64,000 nucleotides of DNA, from the NCBI RefSeq assembly GCF_045679555.1, contig NC_092122.1, forward strand, positions 15,272,065-15,336,064, given 5' to 3'. The stretch's first letter is position 1. Each line of letters opens with the position of its first letter. Source of the DNA: Salvelinus alpinus (Eukaryota > Chordata > Actinopteri > Salmoniformes > Salmonidae). Below are positions 13,343-23,411 of the stretch, one piece after another. A program made the translations under genes and the position numbers. The notes beneath the pieces were generated by a model. The model did no database searches and was not told the origin of the DNA. It saw only the letters and a list, made by a program, of their open reading frames with translations.

Positions 13343-14727
13343 TAGAGAGAGGATCACATCACATGTACCCTTCCGTGAGCCCAGATCAGAGGAATATTAA
13401 AACAATCCCATCAGCCAACTTCAAACGGTGCCAGGTGGGGGAAAAAAACCAGAGGACATCTAGAACATTCACAGGAACTGCCTTCGCCATCTTCCACTTC
13501 CAGAACCCTGTCACCACATCTGAGGAACTTGGGAAAGAAAGGAAGGATCCACGCTGAATAGTGATGAAGTTCTGAAAATCTAATGGAGAGATGATGAGGC
13601 TATACTAGGGCCCGTCTCTTTCTGTTCAACTAAAAACTCAGGGAAAGGATTTTTGTTAGACATCAAGCATTGATGAGACACCTGGGTTGATTGGTGCAAT
13701 GTAGAACTAACCCTGTGGGTGAATGATCCTGGAGGCTTGCAGCTCTCCATCAGAGTGGAGGAAATTGCTTTTCTATTGCTGCTCATTCAGCACAGTCAGT
13801 AAGCAGTCCCCAGTCTGTAGCTGGGTCCCATCCAAAAAGCCTTGTTACTTTATGATACTATACTACTACTACTCAGCTTCTACCTCTCATTGCCTCTCAT
13901 GGAAGCGCATCAAAACATTATTATCATGCTGATTTTCTTCTCTTCTTCATCTCTACTCACATGATTACACAGTGTGTCAACAAATGTTGTTTTCCCTGTG
14001 AGGCTGCATTTCTTGTCACTGTGGCTCCCCGTTGGCAGGTGCTCGATACTCGGCGGGTCTGCCGCCGGTAATTAATTGGAACACCTGTTCCCAATCACCT
14101 CTTCTGCTCTTCCGCCCTAGAGATTCATGGGAAACAGTGTCCTCTGTGCAATGTGTAGGGCTACTGTAATACTACAGCTCTTTATGAGTATGATAAATGG
14201 CTAGTCATATCTGAGCGAGGGGTTGAGTGTGAGTGTCCGTGACTCATTAGTAGGGATTGATGCATATGGCAGGGTTGGGTTTACTCATGAGATGTGAAGA
14301 AAGAGTGACCGATCGAGAGAGAGAGAGAGAGAGAGAAAATGAGGGAATTAAAGAGAGGAAAGGAGAGGAAGTGGAAAATGAGAGAGAGAGGGAGAGGAAA
14401 TGGGAGATAGCTGGCTGTGTGACTCATGTCGGCCTCTGTCACAGTGTCAGGAGTGTGTGACTCTCTCAGCTACCTGAGAGAGTCAGGAAGAGGCGACGCA
14501 AGAGGTTTTACTCCGCCCAAAATCTGTCCATGAAAATAAGCAAATGCAATTAGGAATTTTTATACGGAGGTCTATGAGTGTCAACAAAAAATGTAATTGC
14601 TGATTTGCTGTGTGTGACTTATTTGATCGAATAGAAGTTTCGTAATGGTTAAGTTGTTATGAATGCACTGATATAAGTGGACGCAAATGGCATTTCTGCA
14701 ACTTTATATCAGAGCCTGTTGTCATAG
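13343..14727. other. Non-coding stretch with small GA tract
   Basis: No exon or element recognised. A short (GA)n tract is at about 14316-14336, with purine-rich sequence to 14400. Confidence 0.4.
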
Positions 14728-14943
14728 AGATAGAGGACTCATCATGGATATAACCCGTTTTAGCATGGACATTGCCATTGAGGGCTTCTACCATTTTATA
14801 GTAGTCAACTGGGTGTGGATTCCTATGCGTTGGGAGCAATCAGCCAATGAAGAAGAAGAAGAAGACAATTGACTACTTTAAAATGGAGCCCATGCTGTGA
14901 CAGATGCTATAATGGCACAGATACAAAGATGAGTCCTCTATCT
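14728..14943. mobile_element. Palindromic MITE-like element
   Basis: Perfect 16-bp inverted arms 'agatagaggactcatc' (14728-14743) and 'gatgagtcctctatct' (14928-14943) enclose a second inverted pair, 'ccattttatagtagtcaact' (14791-14810) versus 'aattgactactttaaaatgg' (14867-14886). The centre has a GAAGAAGAA run. The nested arms could fold into a long hairpin. No target duplication was identified, so the exact ends are uncertain. Confidence 0.65.
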
Positions 14944-15292
14944 GTCCATTTTGTTCACATGCATATATGTCCTCTCATTGGCTAGAGTGGCCCCACCTGA
15001 TCTCACCTGCCTTCCATCTTTGAGGACATGCATTTCCATTGTTAGAGTGGTCACTTGACTATCTTGTCAATATAATAAACAGTCTTTGGCTGTAGTCACC
15101 CACATAACATGTAATTTCCTATACGGATCACAGGATTGACAGCAGGCCGCCAGTCACCATGACGATGCATCTGCTTCTGCCACCTCTAAACAGATCTCAG
15201 TCGGAGAAGACACCATTGGTGGCAATTACTGACTACTTCTGATTGGTGGAAATGCTTTTTTACTCTCCCTGGTCAACTATTGCTTCCAGTGC

Positions 15293-15376
15293 GGTCAGTC
15301 AGTGGGCTTTCATAGAGGGATTTAAACCAGAGGAGGTCAGTCAGTGGGCTTTCATAGAGGGATTTAAACCAGAAAA
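15293..15376. repeat. 42-bp tandem duplication
   Basis: Two direct copies of a 42-bp segment starting 'ggtcagtcagtgggctttca' at 15293 and 15335. No coding content. Confidence 0.9.
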
Positions 15377-15610
15377 ACAATATTTATGCCTATGAGGATT
15401 ATCATAATGATTCATGCAGATTTATGTTGTGATGAAAGACAGACGGTTTTTCTATTGCTGTGTCTGACAATGGGTCATTTTGTTGTTGCATTTTACGATA
15501 ATCTACACTATGCTGCCTTGAGAGACAGTAATAACATGAGTTTAGCTTTTTTTTGGACCTTTTTTTAATATAAATGAAGAAATGTAAGATATCAGTCCTG
15601 CAAATACAAG

Positions 15611-16565
15611 AGCATGGTCCTGCATGGCCTAGTTGATAGAGCACAGCACTTGCAATGTCAGGATTGTGGGTTAGATTCCCGCTGGGGCCACCCATACGGG
15701 AAAAACATCAGGATTGTGGGTTAGATTCCCGCTGGGGCCACCCATACGGGAAAAACATCAGGATTGTGGGTTAGATTCCCGCTGGGGCCACCCATACGGG
15801 AAAAACATCAGGATTGTGGGTTAGATTCCCGCTGAGGCCACCCATACAGAAAAACATCAGGATTGTGGGTTAGATTCCCGCTGGTGCCACCCATACGGAA
15901 AAACATCAGGATTGTGGGTTAGATTCCCGCTGGGGCCACCCATACGGAAAAACATCAGGATTGTGGGTTAGATTCCCACTGGGGCCTCCCATACGGGAAA
16001 ACATCAGGATTGTGGGTTAGATTCCCGCTGGGGCCTCCCATACGGAAAAACATCAGGATTGTGGGTTAGATTCCCACTGGGGCCACCCATACGGAAAAAC
16101 ATCAGGATTGTGGGTTAGATTCCCACTGGGGCCACCCATACGGAAAAACATCAGGATTGTGGGTTAGATTCCCGCTGGGGCCACCCATACGGAAAAACAT
16201 CAGGATTGTGGGTTAGATTCCCGCTGGGGCCACCCATACGGAAAAACATCAGGATTGTGGGTTAGATTCCCGCTGGGGCCACCCATACGGAAAAACATCA
16301 GGATTGTGGGTTAGATTCCCGCTGGGGCCACCCATACGGAAAAACATCAGGATTGTGGGTTAGATTCCCACTGGGGCCACCCATACGGAAAAGCATCAGG
16401 ATTGTGGGTTAGATTCCCGCTGGGGCCACCCATACGGAAAAACATCAGGATTGTGGGTTAGATTCCCGGCTGGTGCCTCCCATACGGAAAAAAGGTGTAT
16501 GCACACGACTGTGAACCGCTTTAGATAAAATGATCTGCTAAAGGGCATATACTATAACGCTCTGC
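15611..16565 (+). mobile_element. tRNA-derived SINE whose B-box region expanded into a minisatellite
   Basis: The head has an A box 'tggcctagttg' (15625-15635) and a B box 'ggttagattcc' (15669-15679), the internal RNA polymerase III promoter of a tRNA-derived SINE. The tail at about 16491-16565 ('gtatgcacacgactg', 'ctttagataaaatgatctgc') matches the shared 3' domain of fish SINEs ('ctctggataagagcgtctgc' in my memory). Between B box and tail lie 17 tandem copies of the B-box segment (separate entry). The SINE has thus been pulled apart by internal tandem expansion. Confidence 0.8.
15661..16490 (+). repeat. 49/50-bp minisatellite, 17 copies, each with a pol III B box
   Basis: Each unit begins 'ggattgtgggttagattccc' and ends 'acggaaaaacatca'. 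Starts are near 15661, 15711, 15761, 15811, 15860, 15909 and then every 49 bp to 16448. The first four units are 50 bp, with three A/G-run variants, and the rest are 49 bp. Nearly all keep the B-box sequence. Point variants are 'cccgctgg' versus 'cccactgg', and 'ccaccc' versus 'cctccc'. Confidence 0.95.
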
Positions 16566-16987
16566 GTTTTCTATGATGGAATAAAAAAACATCTGAAAAC
16601 AAAATGAGCTGAAATACTCTACTCTGAATCACAACAGTGTACCCTTTTACATTTGGTAAGAATAAGGCATGTAGAACCTTGTGTTTCGGTCGACTGTTTA
16701 TTCCCCCCCTGGCTATTATGAATAGCTAATAATACTATAACTGCTGTGATCTTGCCTGGGGCTGATACAGACTTGGGCGGCTTGCTGCAGAATGATTGGG
16801 TTATTCATTTGATCCTCAATCATTTTTACGGCACACTGTTCTCCAGGGACCGTCCATAAACCCCTCTGCTTTAGGAATGGAGAACAGAAGCAGATTTCTC
16901 TGCTGTGAATAGGATAGGACTTTTTCCCAGTCAGGGTAGAAAAGACTCAAAGGTCATAGTAATGAATTGCAGAACAAATGCAACATA
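16566..16987. other. Non-coding stretch, nothing recognised
   Basis: AT-rich sequence without exon-like or repeat structure that I can name. Confidence 0.4.
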
Positions 16988-18374
16988 CAGTTGAAGTCGT
17001 ACGTTTACATACACCTTAGCCAAATACATTTAAACTCCGTTTTTCACAATTCCTGACATTTAATCAGAGTAAAAATTGCCTGTCTTAGGTCAGTTAAGAT
17101 AACCACTTTATTTTAAGATTGGGAAATGTCAGAATAATAGTAGAGTTATTTATTTCAGCTTTTATTTCTTTCATCACATTCCCAGTGGGTCAGAAGTTTA
17201 CATACACTCAATTAGTATTTGGTAGCATTGCCTTTAAATTGTTTAACTTGGGTCAAACGTTTTGGGTACGTTTTGGGATTTTCCCATCCACAAGCTTCCC
17301 ACAATTAGTTGGGTGAATTTTGGTCCATTCCTCCTGACAGAGCTGGTGTAACTGAGTCAGGTTTGTAGACCTCTTTGCTCGCACACAGTTCTGCCCCCAC
17401 ATTTTCTATAAGATTGAGGTCAGGGCTTTGTGATGGCCACTCCAATACCTTGACTTTGTTGTCGTTAAGCCATTTCAGCACAACTTTGGAAGTATGCTTG
17501 GGGTCATTGTCCATTTGGAAGACCCATTTGCGACCAAGCTTTAACTTCCTGATTGATGTCTTGAGATGTTGCTTCAATATATCCACATAATTTCCCTTCC
17601 TCATGATGCCATCTATTTTGTGAAGTGCACCAGTCCCTCCTGCAGCAAAGTACCCCCACAACATGATGCTACCACCCCCGTGCTTCACGGTTTGGATGGT
17701 GTTCTTCGGCTTGCAAGCATTCCCTTTTTCCTTCAAACATAACGATGGTCATTATGGCCAAACAGTTCTATTTTTGTTTCATCAGACCAGAGGACATTTC
17801 TCCCAAAATTACGATCTTTGTCCCCATGTGCAGTTGCAAACCATAGTCTTTCTTTTTTTATGGTGGTTTTGGAGCAGTGGCTACTTCCCTTCAGGCGTTT
17901 GGAAATTGCTCCCAAGGATGAACCAGACTTGTGGACGTCTACCATTTTTGTCTGAGGTCTTGGCTGATTTCTTTTGACTTTCCCATGATGTCAAGCAAAG
18001 AGGCACTGAGTTTGAAGGTAGGCCTTGAAATACATCCACAGGTACACCTCCAATTGACTCAAATGATGTCAATTAGCCTATCAGAAGATTCTAAAGCCAT
18101 GACATCATTTTCTGGAATTTTCCAAGCTGTTTAAAGGCACAGTCAACTTAGTGTATGTAAACTTCTGACCCACTGGAATTGTGATACAGTGAATTATAAG
18201 TGAAATAATCTGTCTGTAAACAATTGTTGGAAAAATGACTTGTGTCATGCACAAAGTAGATGTCCTAACCGACTTGCCAAAACTATAGTTTGTTAACAAG
18301 AAATGTGTGGAGTGGTTGAAAAACGAGTTTTAATGACTCCAACCTAAGTGTATGTAAACTTCTGACTTCAACTG
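16988..18374 (-). mobile_element. Sleeping-Beauty-like Tc1 transposon, nearly full length
   Basis: A 1387-bp element between TA dinucleotides (16986-16987 and 18375-18376) with outer termini 'cagttgaagtcgtacgttta' and 'aacttctgacttcaactg'. Inner direct repeats of the type 'cagtgggtcagaagttta' occur at about 17185-17202 and, inverted, near 18157-18175, the double-repeat end structure of this Tc1 subgroup. The transposase is on the - strand and broken (separate entry). Confidence 0.9.
17305..18072 (-). pseudogene. Tc1 transposase, frameshifted and internally deleted
   Basis: Read from 18072 leftward, the frame at 17881-18072 contains the start region '[13 protein letters not shown]'. It shifts into 17733-17945 ('[12 protein letters not shown]', then 'RLWFATAHGDKD', 'VLWSDETKIELFGHN') and then into 17305-17736 ('[13 protein letters not shown]', '[10 protein letters not shown]', '[13 protein letters not shown]'). 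The three DDE-region acidic positions are recognisable (in 'SDET', 'DNDP' and 'NLIEN'). About a hundred residues between 'KRLK' and the catalytic domain, including the second DNA-binding subdomain, are missing, and there are at least two frameshifts. Not functional. Confidence 0.88.
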
Positions 18375-18376
18375 TA

Positions 18377-19475
18377 TCTATTGGCTTAATTAAGAACCAC
18401 CATTTCTGCTCAATTAAGGACAGGATGGACTAGTCTTGGTTGAACACTTCCTTTCCTCTCTTTATGTGTCAGATGGGACGCATTGGGATTCTAACCCTGT
18501 AACCTCCCGATGGTACTTCCATTCAGCAAGCCCTCCCTCTATCCCTCGATCTTCTCCCCCATCCACACTCCCTCTATGTATTCCCACCTTCCTCGTCTCC
18601 TCTCTCCCTAGGGAAGAAAACAACAGGCACCTCATAACTCTTACTCTGTTCAGACACTCGTTGTATAAACTCAAAGTGCGTGTTCCTGACATGATGCTCG
18701 TTGCCCCTCTCTCTTCCTGCTCCACCTGTGCACAGTAGAGAAGCAACAGCTACAATTGATGTCATTCTGAGCCTGAGCCATAGAGACAGAGTGCTCAGCT
18801 CTTTCCCTCTCTCATTCTGTCCCTCTCTCTTTCCTATCTCATTCCTTTATCTTTCCCACTCTCCTTCTCTGTCTGCCTCCTTGTAAAATCCTTATCGGCC
18901 CCAATGACAAGTGAAACAAGTTGTTGTGGAGGGAGAGAGAAAAAGAAGCCTGCCAATGTTATAGTCTGCCGGAGTGTGTTGGCTGCATACAGAGATGAGG
19001 GGGAAGAATGCACTCTAATCCAGACCACAGAGCAGCTCATGTAAACCAGTTGAGTGAATGCAGCAGGTTTCCAGTGTGGGTTTCAGCACCTCTTGATTGG
19101 ACAGCTCCCTGCTAGCATTACAATTCAATGGTCTAAAATCAATCTCTTTGGCTGGAATCACATTGACTGTTCTGTTTGTAGAGTCAATTTGTACATGGGT
19201 GTTTGCATTTGTGCATTTCATGAGCTGATGAGCCTGGCCATATGCAGCAGACGGCACAGCATCCATGTCACACAGCCTGCATCCCCACATTACACTCAGC
19301 CCTTAACACACTGACCCTCTGACCAGCAGCACTATGGGAGGATTGGGAGGAGGGAAAGGGGGGAGAGGAGAGAGCCCAATTTTCATCTCCCTGTCTCAGC
19401 CCCAATTTACACCCTATATATATGCATTTGGCATGGCTCACCTTCGCACTGAAAGAAAACCTGCATGCACAAACA
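18377..19475. other. Non-coding stretch, CT-rich in part
   Basis: Pyrimidine-rich sequence around 18790-18880 and no identifiable exon. Open frames are short and without family features. Confidence 0.4.
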
Positions 19476-19890
19476 CTGCCTCAATCACAACCAACCAGCC
19501 AACCTCAATCACAACCAACCAGCCAGCCTCAATCACAACCAACCAGCCTCAATCACAACCAACCAGCCAGCCTCAATCACAACCAACCAGCCTCAATCAC
19601 AACCAACCAACCAGCCAGCCTCAATCACACAACCAGCCAGCCAGCCTCAATCACAACCAACCAGCCAGCCAGCCTCAATCACAACCAACCAGCCAGCCAG
19701 CCTCAATCACAACCAACCAGCCAGCCAGCCTCAATCACAACCAGCCAGCCAGCCAGCCTCAATCACAACCAACCAGCCAGCCATCCTCAATCACAACCAG
19801 CCAGCCAGCCTCAATCACAACCAACCAGCCAGCCTCAATCACAACCAGCCAGCCAGCCTCAATCATAATCAGCCAGCTAGCCTCAATCAA
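19476..19890. repeat. Minisatellite of 20-28-bp units
   Basis: About 17 units of the form 'caatcacaaccaaccagcc' followed by zero to two extra 'agcc' or 'aacc' tetranucleotides, giving units of 16, 20, 24 and 28 bp. Because lengths are multiples of four, frames open on the + strand give Q/P/S/T/N/H-rich peptides up to about 200 residues, which are repeat translations and not genes. Confidence 0.95.
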
Positions 19891-20498
19891 GACATTAAGC
19901 AGCCGTGGAGTGAAAGGGCGGAGAACTGGGACTGTAATTAGTTGTGATTAAGGAACTGTCTGTCTGTGTTGAGGAGAAGCAGCAACAGTTGGAGGGAGGA
20001 TGGAGACGAGGACTGAAAGGTCCAGACTCTGACTCCTCCACTCCCCAGGCCTCTACAGCTATCAGCTGGGAGGAGGAGAAGAGAGATAGAGAGAGAGACA
20101 GAAATAGGTAATATAAAGATGGAAGGGGAGTTAGGAGAAAGAGAGAGAACAAGGACAGACTCGTAACTTTCAACGAGAGAAGGTTAGAGAATCTTCAGAA
20201 ACGACCTAAAAACATAGTATGCAATATGTGGTAATGGCTTGTTCTCTTGCTATCTAACCTCAAAGCAGAGGCAAGGGTATATATTATACGGTGAACAGGG
20301 AGAGCTGGGATATGCAGAAAGATCGGCAGACGAACACTAGATCCACATTCGATGCTGGCAAAACATGAGAGGGGGAGAGAAAGAGAGAGGATGACAAGAG
20401 AGAAAGATGGGGAGAAAGGAAGAAAAGACAAGGAAAGAGAGAGGCAGGGAGTAGAGAGGAGGGAGAGGTGAAGATCTAGAGATAGAGAAGGATGTATA
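19891..20498. other. Non-coding, GA-rich flank
   Basis: Purine-rich on the + strand (20060-20150 and 20365-20490), without unit structure. No exon recognised. Confidence 0.4.
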
Positions 20499-21212
20499 CA
20501 CTGAACAAAAATATAAACACAACATGTAAAGTGTTGGTCACATGTTTCATGAGTTGAAATAAAAGATCCCCAAAATGTTCCATACGCACAAAAGCTTATT
20601 TCTCTCAAATGCTGAGCACAAATTTGTTTACATTTGTTTACATTTCTCCTTTGTCAAGATAATCCATCCACCTGACAGGTGTGGCATATCAAGAAGCTGA
20701 TTAAACAGCATGGTCATTACACAGGTGCGCCTTGTGCTGGGGAGAATAAAAGGCTACTCTAAAATTTGCAGTTTTGTCACACAACACAATGCCATAGATG
20801 TTTTGAGTGAGCATGCAATTGGCATGCTGACTGCAGGAATGTTCATCAGAGCAGTTTCCAGATAATTGAATGTTCATTTCTCTACCATAAGCCGCCTCCA
20901 ACATCGTTGGTGACCATGTGTATGACGTTGTGTGGGCGAGAGGTTTGCTGATGTCAACGTTGTGAACAGAGTGCCCCATGGTGGCGGTGGGGTTATGGTA
21001 TGGGCAGGCAATAATTAAATATGGACAACAAGCACAATTTAATTTTATCGATGGCAATTTGAATGCACAGAAATACCACAACGAGATACTGATGCCCATT
21101 TTCCATTGATTAGGGCCTAATGAATTTATTTCAATTGACTGATTTCATTATATAAACTGTAACTCAGTCAAATCTATTAAATTGTTGCATGTTGCGTTTA
21201 TATCTTTGTTCA
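20499..21212 (+). mobile_element. Tc1-like element, internally deleted
   Basis: Left terminus 'cactgaacaaaaatataaac' follows TA at 20497-20498. Right terminus 'gttgcgtttatatctttgttca' (core 'gcgtttatatctttgttc') ends near 21212, slightly eroded. The interior matches the start of a transposase gene ('cacaacacaatgcc', 'gagtgagcatgcaattggc', 'accataagccgcctccaac') and then jumps to 'tgtgtgggcgagaggtttgc', so most of the coding region is gone. 714 bp remain of what I recall as a roughly 1.5-kb element. Confidence 0.82.
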
Positions 21213-21285
21213 TAGAGAGAGCTCTGAGTGCGAATGGAGCCCTGAACCAACCATCCCTCCCCCACCCCACCATCCCTCACCCAAG

Positions 21286-21417
21286 CCGCCTCCAAAATCA
21301 GTTTAGAAAATTTGGCAGTACGTCCAAACGGCCTCACAACCGCAGACCACGTGTATGGCAATGTGTGGGCGAGAGGTTTGCTGATGTCAACGTTGTGAAC
21401 AGAGTGCCCCATGGTGG
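21286..21417 (+). mobile_element. Second Tc1 fragment of the same family
   Basis: Contains 'aagccgcctccaaaatcag', 'aatttggcagtacgtccaaa', 'accgcagaccacgtgtatgg', then 'gtgtgggcgagaggtttgct' and 'agagtgccccatggtggcg'. The same transposase segments occur in the element at 20499-21212, again with an internal deletion in the coding region. It lacks termini. Confidence 0.75.
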
Positions 21418-21486
21418 CGTCAGTGGCTCATTAATTGACCTATTCAATGTTTGCTGGAGACTTAAACTTTAGGCTTCTTGTTCATT

Positions 21487-21745
21487 ACAGATGTAGGATC
21501 TTAACCTGTATTGTCACAGTAAAATAATCCTGCAACAACAGGATTTGAACATTTGATGTTGCCTGTTTGCTGGTTAGGCTATTAGCTGGCCAAAAGTAGG
21601 CTACATGAAAAGTGCCATACTGTTAATATAAACGTGTGTTCGTGTGGATTTTCAGGGACTTTTGTAAATCACGAGGCTCATCTGCATTTCCTGTGGTGCA
21701 GGAAAATTGATCACAAAAGTGATCAAATTAAGATCCGACATCTGT
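21487..21745. mobile_element. MITE with 18-bp terminal inverted repeats
   Basis: Left arm 'acagatgtaggatcttaa' (21487-21504) and right arm 'ttaagatccgacatctgt' (21728-21745) differ at one position. The 259-bp interior is non-coding. The right half of the copy at 1468-1688 has the same end. No target duplication could be fixed with confidence. Confidence 0.75.
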
Positions 21746-22430
21746 AGGATCTCATGCTCTCTCCTCACTCTGCATCTCCCTGGCTCACTGCAAGAGGAAG
21801 TGAACAGGTAAATATGTTGTATTATTTATGATGAGTGCAGAGTTAGAATGACTGCCCTCCTCTCAGTCTGGATCCAAGCTATAAGACCACCTCAGGACTG
21901 TATTGTGTTATTCATGAAAAGGTCTGGAAGTGAGAGGACCGTAGTCAAATGCAGAGCATCCAATCCAACGCTCTCTCACACACAGCACCTATTAATAAGA
22001 TCTTCGTTGAAAATGAGAGAAACTCAGAGGTGTCCCATCCTCAGATCTGAGAACATTGATTAGCAATGTGGATCATCAGTGCCGGAGTCTGATGCAGCGC
22101 TAACGCTCCCGGCTAGGACAATCTGCTCACAATGATTCATAAATAGAGAGGCATATGTGATCATATCCCAATGTATCAAGGTTTGAAATTATTATGTTTT
22201 TGTCCAATGCTATCGGTTTGGGCCACTTACGGTCAATTTGCAGAGTACAAATGATTGTAAATGATGTTCCGGCCCCTCGACCATCGTCCCGTGGCTGAAT
22301 GTAATTGGGGACCCCTGGTGTAGAGGGTGTGGGATTAGATTAGAGCTATTACATGCTTTAACATCAGTGTGCATTATTATAGACCAGTTAACACTGTGTC
22401 ATTATTACCACAATTCTGATCCATATCATC
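21746..22430. other. Non-coding stretch, nothing recognised
   Basis: No exon, inverted repeat or tandem repeat noted. Confidence 0.4.
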
Positions 22431-22990
22431 ATGTCCTGTTTAACTCCAGACTAACAGGAAACCACATGTCCTGTTTAACTCCAGACTAACAGGAAACCAC
22501 ATGTTCTGTTTAACTCCAGACTAACAGGAAACCACATATCCTGTTTAACTCCAGACTAACAGGAAACCACATGTCCTGTTTAACTCCAGACTAACAGGAA
22601 ATCACATGTCCTGTTTAACTCCAGATTAACAGGAAATCACATGTCCTGTTTAACTCCAGACTAACAGGAAACCACATGTCCTGTTTAACTCCAGACTAAC
22701 AGGAAACCACATGTCCTGTTTAACTCCAGACTAACAGGAAATCACATGTCCTGTTTAACTCCAGACTAACAGGAAACCACATGTCCTGTTTAACTCCAGA
22801 CTAACAGGAAACCACATGTCCTGTTTAACTCCAGACTAACAGGAAAACACATGTCCTGTTTAACTCCAGACTAACAGGAAACCACATGTCCTGTTTAACT
22901 CCAGACTAACAGGAAACCACATGTCCTGTTTAACTCCAGACTAACAGGAAACCACATGTCCTGTTTAACTCCAGACTAACAGGAAACCAC
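22431..22990. repeat. 35-bp minisatellite, exactly 16 copies
   Basis: Units begin 'atgtcctgtttaactccag' and end 'ctaacaggaaaccac', with strict 35-bp spacing (22431 + 35n) to 22990. Variants are few: 'atgttc', 'atatcc', 'agatta', 'aatcac' and 'aaacac'. No coding content. Confidence 0.97.
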
Positions 22991-23054
22991 GTTAGGAGAG
23001 AACAGAAACACAGTGGGGAGTGTCTCTCTCACTTTCTCCAGTTCCTCTCCACCC

Positions 23055-23386
23055 TTTTCAATTGAAGTCATTTCAATTCAAAGGGCTTTATTGGGGAACA
23101 TATGTTAACATTGCCAAAGCAGGTGAAATAGATAACAAAATAAGAGTGAAATAAACAATAAATGAACAGTGAAAAATATTACACTCACGAAAGTTTGAAA
23201 GGAATAGACACATTTCAAATATCATGTTATGTCTATATACAGTGTTGTAGCAATGTGCAAATAGTTAAGTACAAAGGGGAAAATAAATACAATTAAATAT
23301 GGGTTGTATTTACAATGGTGTTTTTTCTTTACTGGTTCCCTTTTCTTGTGGCAACAGGTCACAAATATTGCTTCTGTGATACTCTG
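23055..23386. mobile_element. Interspersed repeat fragment, probably LINE-derived
   Basis: The stretch with 'caattcaaagggctttattg', 'catatgttaacattgccaaa', 'atatacagtgttgtagcaat' and 'cttgtggcaacaggtcacaa' is one I remember as a dispersed salmonid repeat. No coding motif remains. Its class and exact ends are uncertain; it is cut off by the GA minisatellite to the right. Confidence 0.5.
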
Positions 23387-23411
23387 TCATTTCCTGAGAT
23401 TCTGTGAGTGA

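Noticed and set aside
19334..19951. Gln/Pro/Ser-rich frames of about 150-205 codons
   Set aside because: Three overlapping + strand frames of the same tetranucleotide-stepped minisatellite.
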